64,000 nucleotides of DNA from Nostoc sp. ATCC 43529 (lineage in GTDB: Bacteria; Cyanobacteriota; Cyanobacteriia; Cyanobacteriales; Nostocaceae). The notes below the pieces were generated by a model. It was not told the DNA's origin and ran no database searches. It worked only from the letters and a program-made list of their open reading frames with translations. A program made the translations under genes and the position numbers. Below, one piece after another: positions 61,701 to 64,000 of the stretch; within the stretch, counting starts at the first letter, position 1, and each line of letters starts with the position of its first letter. The DNA lies in NCBI GenBank assembly GCA_003326205.1, contig LWTK01000055.1, forward strand, positions 1-64,000, written 5' to 3'.

Positions 61701-61736
61701 GACAAAACTCATCAGTATTTCCAATGCCCTTTTGTT

Positions 61737-62336
61737 TTACCAAAACATTGATTCTGTAAGTTCAGAACCCCCTGCTTGACGCCCTAATAAATAGTGAATC
61801 ACTGCAAATAAGAGAACCATTGGTACTGAGGTAAAGTGAACAATTCTTAATGCTTGCCAACTACCAAAAAAATCTACAATCCAATGAAATTGAGCAGGTT
61901 TATACATTCCTATTCCTGTAAATAATGCCAACAGCAAAATTGGAATAATTGCTGTATACGCGATACGATGCCAAGCATAAATGAGACGTTTGGAATTTTG
62001 AGTTTTTTGTAATGCTTTGAGGTCGTTAGCTCCTACAAACCGATGTCGCCAGCGCCGGGTAATTAAAATGTAAATTCCATACCACAAGAGATTTAATGAA
62101 AATAACCACATTGCTGCAAAATGCCAATGTCTACCTCCTGCAAGCCAACCTCCTAAGGTAAATATTGGTGGAATATGTAAGCCTGCACGTCCACCAAAAA
62201 CAGGGTTGGCGTTGTAAATTTGTAGTCCACTGGTGAGCATGAGAAACAGACTAATGATGTTACACCAATGAAATATTTTTGCTGCGATCGCTTGGGTGGG
62301 TAACTTCCGAGTTTTGGTAGAAATGCTTGAAGTCAT
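61737..62336 (-). CDS. Cytochrome b561/b6-type membrane protein
   Basis: A 199-residue four-helix membrane protein of the cytochrome b561 (YedZ/hydrogenase-b-like) type. Heme-ligand histidines appear in AKIFHWCNIISLFLMLTSGL, GGRHWHFAAMWLFSLNLLWY, YAWHRIAYTAIIPILLLALF and RIVHFTSVPMVLLFAVIHYL. Such proteins carry electrons between membrane quinols and a partner oxidoreductase (often a molybdopterin enzyme), which is not encoded beside it here. The ATG at 62336 is chosen; the frame is open 65 codons further but reads spacer repeats. Confidence 0.85.
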   Translation of the reverse strand: MTSSISTKTRKLPTQAIAAKIFHWCNIISLFLMLTSGLQIYNANPVFGGRAGLHIPPIFTLGGWLAGGRHWHFAAMWLFSLNLLWYGIYILITRRWRHRFVGANDLKALQKTQNSKRLIYAWHRIAYTAIIPILLLALFTGIGMYKPAQFHWIVDFFGSWQALRIVHFTSVPMVLLFAVIHYLLGRQAGGSELTESMFW

Positions 62337-62877
62337 AGATTCTAATTGAAAATAGGGAGTAGTACGTAGCAGAAAAGTTTTGGGCGAATATAATTTGCTA
62401 CTACACAGGCTAAGTCCGCGGAGGCGGACTAACAGAAAATCAGGGTTTTCAAACCCAGTTCGGTGTGTTTTGTCTGTGTAGCCGCGACTTACAGCCGCCA
62501 AGGCGAGTAATAAATTAGACTTTTCAAACAACCTCTCAGACTATCAGCCGAGATCGTGAATTTAGATGTAATTTAGCAAAAACTAAACGGACAAATCTCA
62601 CCTTTGTTGCGATCGCCTGAGCTATTTATGAAAAAAACAGCTAATTTGTCTGCTTCTATATTCTCAAAGATGTCTCAAAAAAGTAGATCGAATCACATAA
62701 AATTGAAAAATAGGAAAAAATTGTCAAGAAATTATATGATGAAATCACATCAAAAATCTCAGGATAGCAAAAATTATCCAGACTTATTTGTAGCTTTACC
62801 CACACACAACATGCTACATGCACTTGTTCAAAATAATCCTGTGAGATAATTTTATGCTTAATTAGAGTCAATCAGTA
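62337..62877. other. Spacer with short palindromic repeats
   Basis: Holds gtccgcggaggcggac (about 62413-62428), a stem-loop of the dispersed cyanobacterial type, and AT-rich sequence before the AAA gene. No gene supported. Confidence 0.5.
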
Positions 62878-64000
62878 ATGATTATAGATGAAGTAGTACT
62901 CTTATTAAAAGCCAGCCAAGCTACCGGTTTAACAACACTCCAAGAAATTGTATTGCGTTTTGTCTGGGAAGGAAAATCTTACGCCAACATAGCAGTTGAA
63001 AGCAATTATCCTGAGGATCGGATCGAGAAAGTTGCTGCTGATTTATGGCAAATTATGAGCGATTTTTACAAAGAATCGATAAATCAATCCAATTTCCGCC
63101 AGACTATAGAAAATCATCGTCTTAGCAAAGCACATCAACAATTACTTAAAGAATTTAACCAAGCTGCCACAGCCATATCTTTGGAATTTCCCAGTGGGCC
63201 GGTATCCCTAAATTCTAGATTCTACATTTCTCGTCCGCCAATTGAGGAACTTGCTTACACAGAAATAGCTCAACCAGGGAGCGTCATCTGCATCAAAGCA
63301 CCCAAGAAAATGGGGAAAAGCTCTTTAGTTCTGCGGTTGCTTGCACGCGCTAAAAAGCAAAACTTCCGCACCGTGAGTTTAGATTTTCAACAAGCAGACA
63401 AAACAGTATTTGCCAATTTGGATAAATTTTTGCGCTGGTTTTGTGCCAATGTAAGTCGCGAATTACAGCTAGAACCAAAACTCAATGATTATTGGGATGA
63501 ACAGATGGGTAGCAAAGTCAGCTGCTCTATCTATTTCCAAAATTATTTGTTATCTGCGTTGGAAACTCCTCTAGTTTTAGTCTTGAATGAAGCTGATTGG
63601 GTATTTGATTATCAGGAAATTGCCCCAGAATTTTTATCATTAGTGCGTTCCTGGCACGAACAAGCTAAAGCATTAGAAATTTGGCAAAAACTCCGCTTGG
63701 TTCTGGTTTACTCTACGGAAATTATTGTTCCCATAAAACTTACTCAATCACCATTTAATATTGGTTTGCCGATTAAATTGGCTTTGTTTACAAAAGAACA
63801 AGTGCAAGATTTAGCACAACGTCACGGTTTGGATTGGACAGATGGTAAAGATGCTGACAGTTTAATGGCAATGCTAGGGGGACATCCTTATTTGGTAAGA
63901 TTGGCTTTATATCATCTTGTAGGTAAAGGAGGATTACAAGGCAATTTAAAACAGCTATTGCAACAAGCACCTACAGAGTCAGGAATTTATCATGAGTATT
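62878..64000 (+). CDS. AAA-like ATPase domain protein, 5' part
   Basis: Frame open from ATG 62878 to the window end (374 residues). The N-terminal 95 residues (LQEIVLRFVWEGKSYANIAV) look like the helix-turn-helix vMAP-type domain seen before AAA-like ATPases in cyanobacteria. Then SRPPIEELAYTEIAQPGSVI, a P-loop-like KAPKKMGKSSLVLRLL, Walker B-like LVLVLNEADWVF, and GGHPYLVRLALYHLVG. Relatives often end in WD40 or TPR repeats and are STAND-like signalling proteins. The 3' part is outside the window. Confidence 0.82.
   Translation, partial: MIIDEVVLLLKASQATGLTTLQEIVLRFVWEGKSYANIAVESNYPEDRIEKVAADLWQIMSDFYKESINQSNFRQTIENHRLSKAHQQLLKEFNQAATAISLEFPSGPVSLNSRFYISRPPIEELAYTEIAQPGSVICIKAPKKMGKSSLVLRLLARAKKQNFRTVSLDFQQADKTVFANLDKFLRWFCANVSRELQLEPKLNDYWDEQMGSKVSCSIYFQNYLLSALETPLVLVLNEADWVFDYQEIAPEFLSLVRSWHEQAKALEIWQKLRLVLVYSTEIIVPIKLTQSPFNIGLPIKLALFTKEQVQDLAQRHGLDWTDGKDADSLMAMLGGHPYLVRLALYHLVGKGGLQGNLKQLLQQAPTESGIYHEY

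Noticed and set aside
62604..62871. Two opposite frames before the AAA gene
   Set aside because: Overlap each other, AT-rich, no coding character.
1..64000. tRNA, rRNA, riboswitch, transposase, prophage
   Set aside because: Scanned by eye for typical arms, motifs and genes; none found that I could support.

Overview
The window is chromosomal DNA from a filamentous, Nostoc-like cyanobacterium. The HIP1 octamer gcgatcgc is scattered through genes and spacers. Heptanucleotide-type short tandem repeats (taatgac, ttaggag) and gacgcggggac or aattcaaa repeat tracts fill many gaps. The 693-residue dynamin-like protein at 6340-8421 looks like the ortholog of the structurally studied Nostoc punctiforme BDLP. 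I see no rRNA, tRNA, CRISPR array, transposase or prophage. Coding density is moderate, and several spacers exceed 500 bp.

Left part (1-33 kb): a broken hicB, a YgfZ/GcvT-like protein, a DUF5331-type protein, a 2Fe-2S protein and a cysteine synthase homologue. A Uma2-hicB-hicA cassette follows. Next comes a membrane-remodelling block: a small membrane protein, BDLP, and a second dynamin-type GTPase that carries a C-terminal J-domain. After these lie a DUF305 lipoprotein, a UPF0182 membrane protein, a P-type cation ATPase, a pentapeptide-repeat protein and a CadD-type transporter (the last two share an upstream element), a cyclic-nucleotide-binding protein and a membrane-anchored coiled-coil protein. 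A succinyl-CoA-synthetase-like pair follows whose alpha subunit lacks the catalytic histidine. The part ends with an O6-alkylguanine methyltransferase probably derived from an Ada protein, a TPR protein, a class III nucleotide cyclase and an XPB-like helicase overlapping a Bax1/DUF790 nuclease.

Middle part (33-43 kb): an accessory zone. It holds a PIN toxin-antitoxin pair, a PD-(D/E)XK nuclease, an NB-ARC/TPR STAND protein whose probable N-terminal domain is cut off by one in-frame TGA, a UPF0175-DUF3368 pair, a hicBA-like pair, fabG, and a DUF433-DUF5615 pair whose toxin has an in-frame stop. Two blocks of 21-bp tandem repeats flank the UPF0175-DUF3368 pair.

Right part (42.6-64 kb): thioredoxin, prmA, serA, two Uma2 proteins with 21-bp coding repeats, a methyltransferase-HIT fusion, an Arg/Asp/Tyr-rich secreted protein, another 10-copy 21-bp repeat, a GH65 phosphorylase, a decayed histidine kinase, and a PLP-dependent histidine decarboxylase. 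Convergent to the last is an 1128-residue APC-permease/PAS/GGDEF/EAL fusion. A ParA-type ATPase, a cytochrome b561-type protein and the start of an AAA-like ATPase close the window.

The most noteworthy items are the histidine decarboxylase next to a transporter fused to c-di-GMP enzymes, the dynamin pair with a J-domain, the interrupted NB-ARC/TPR locus, the catalytically altered SucD-like and HIT proteins, and the recurring 21-bp repeat class. All family names come from reading the protein sequences; no database search was run.
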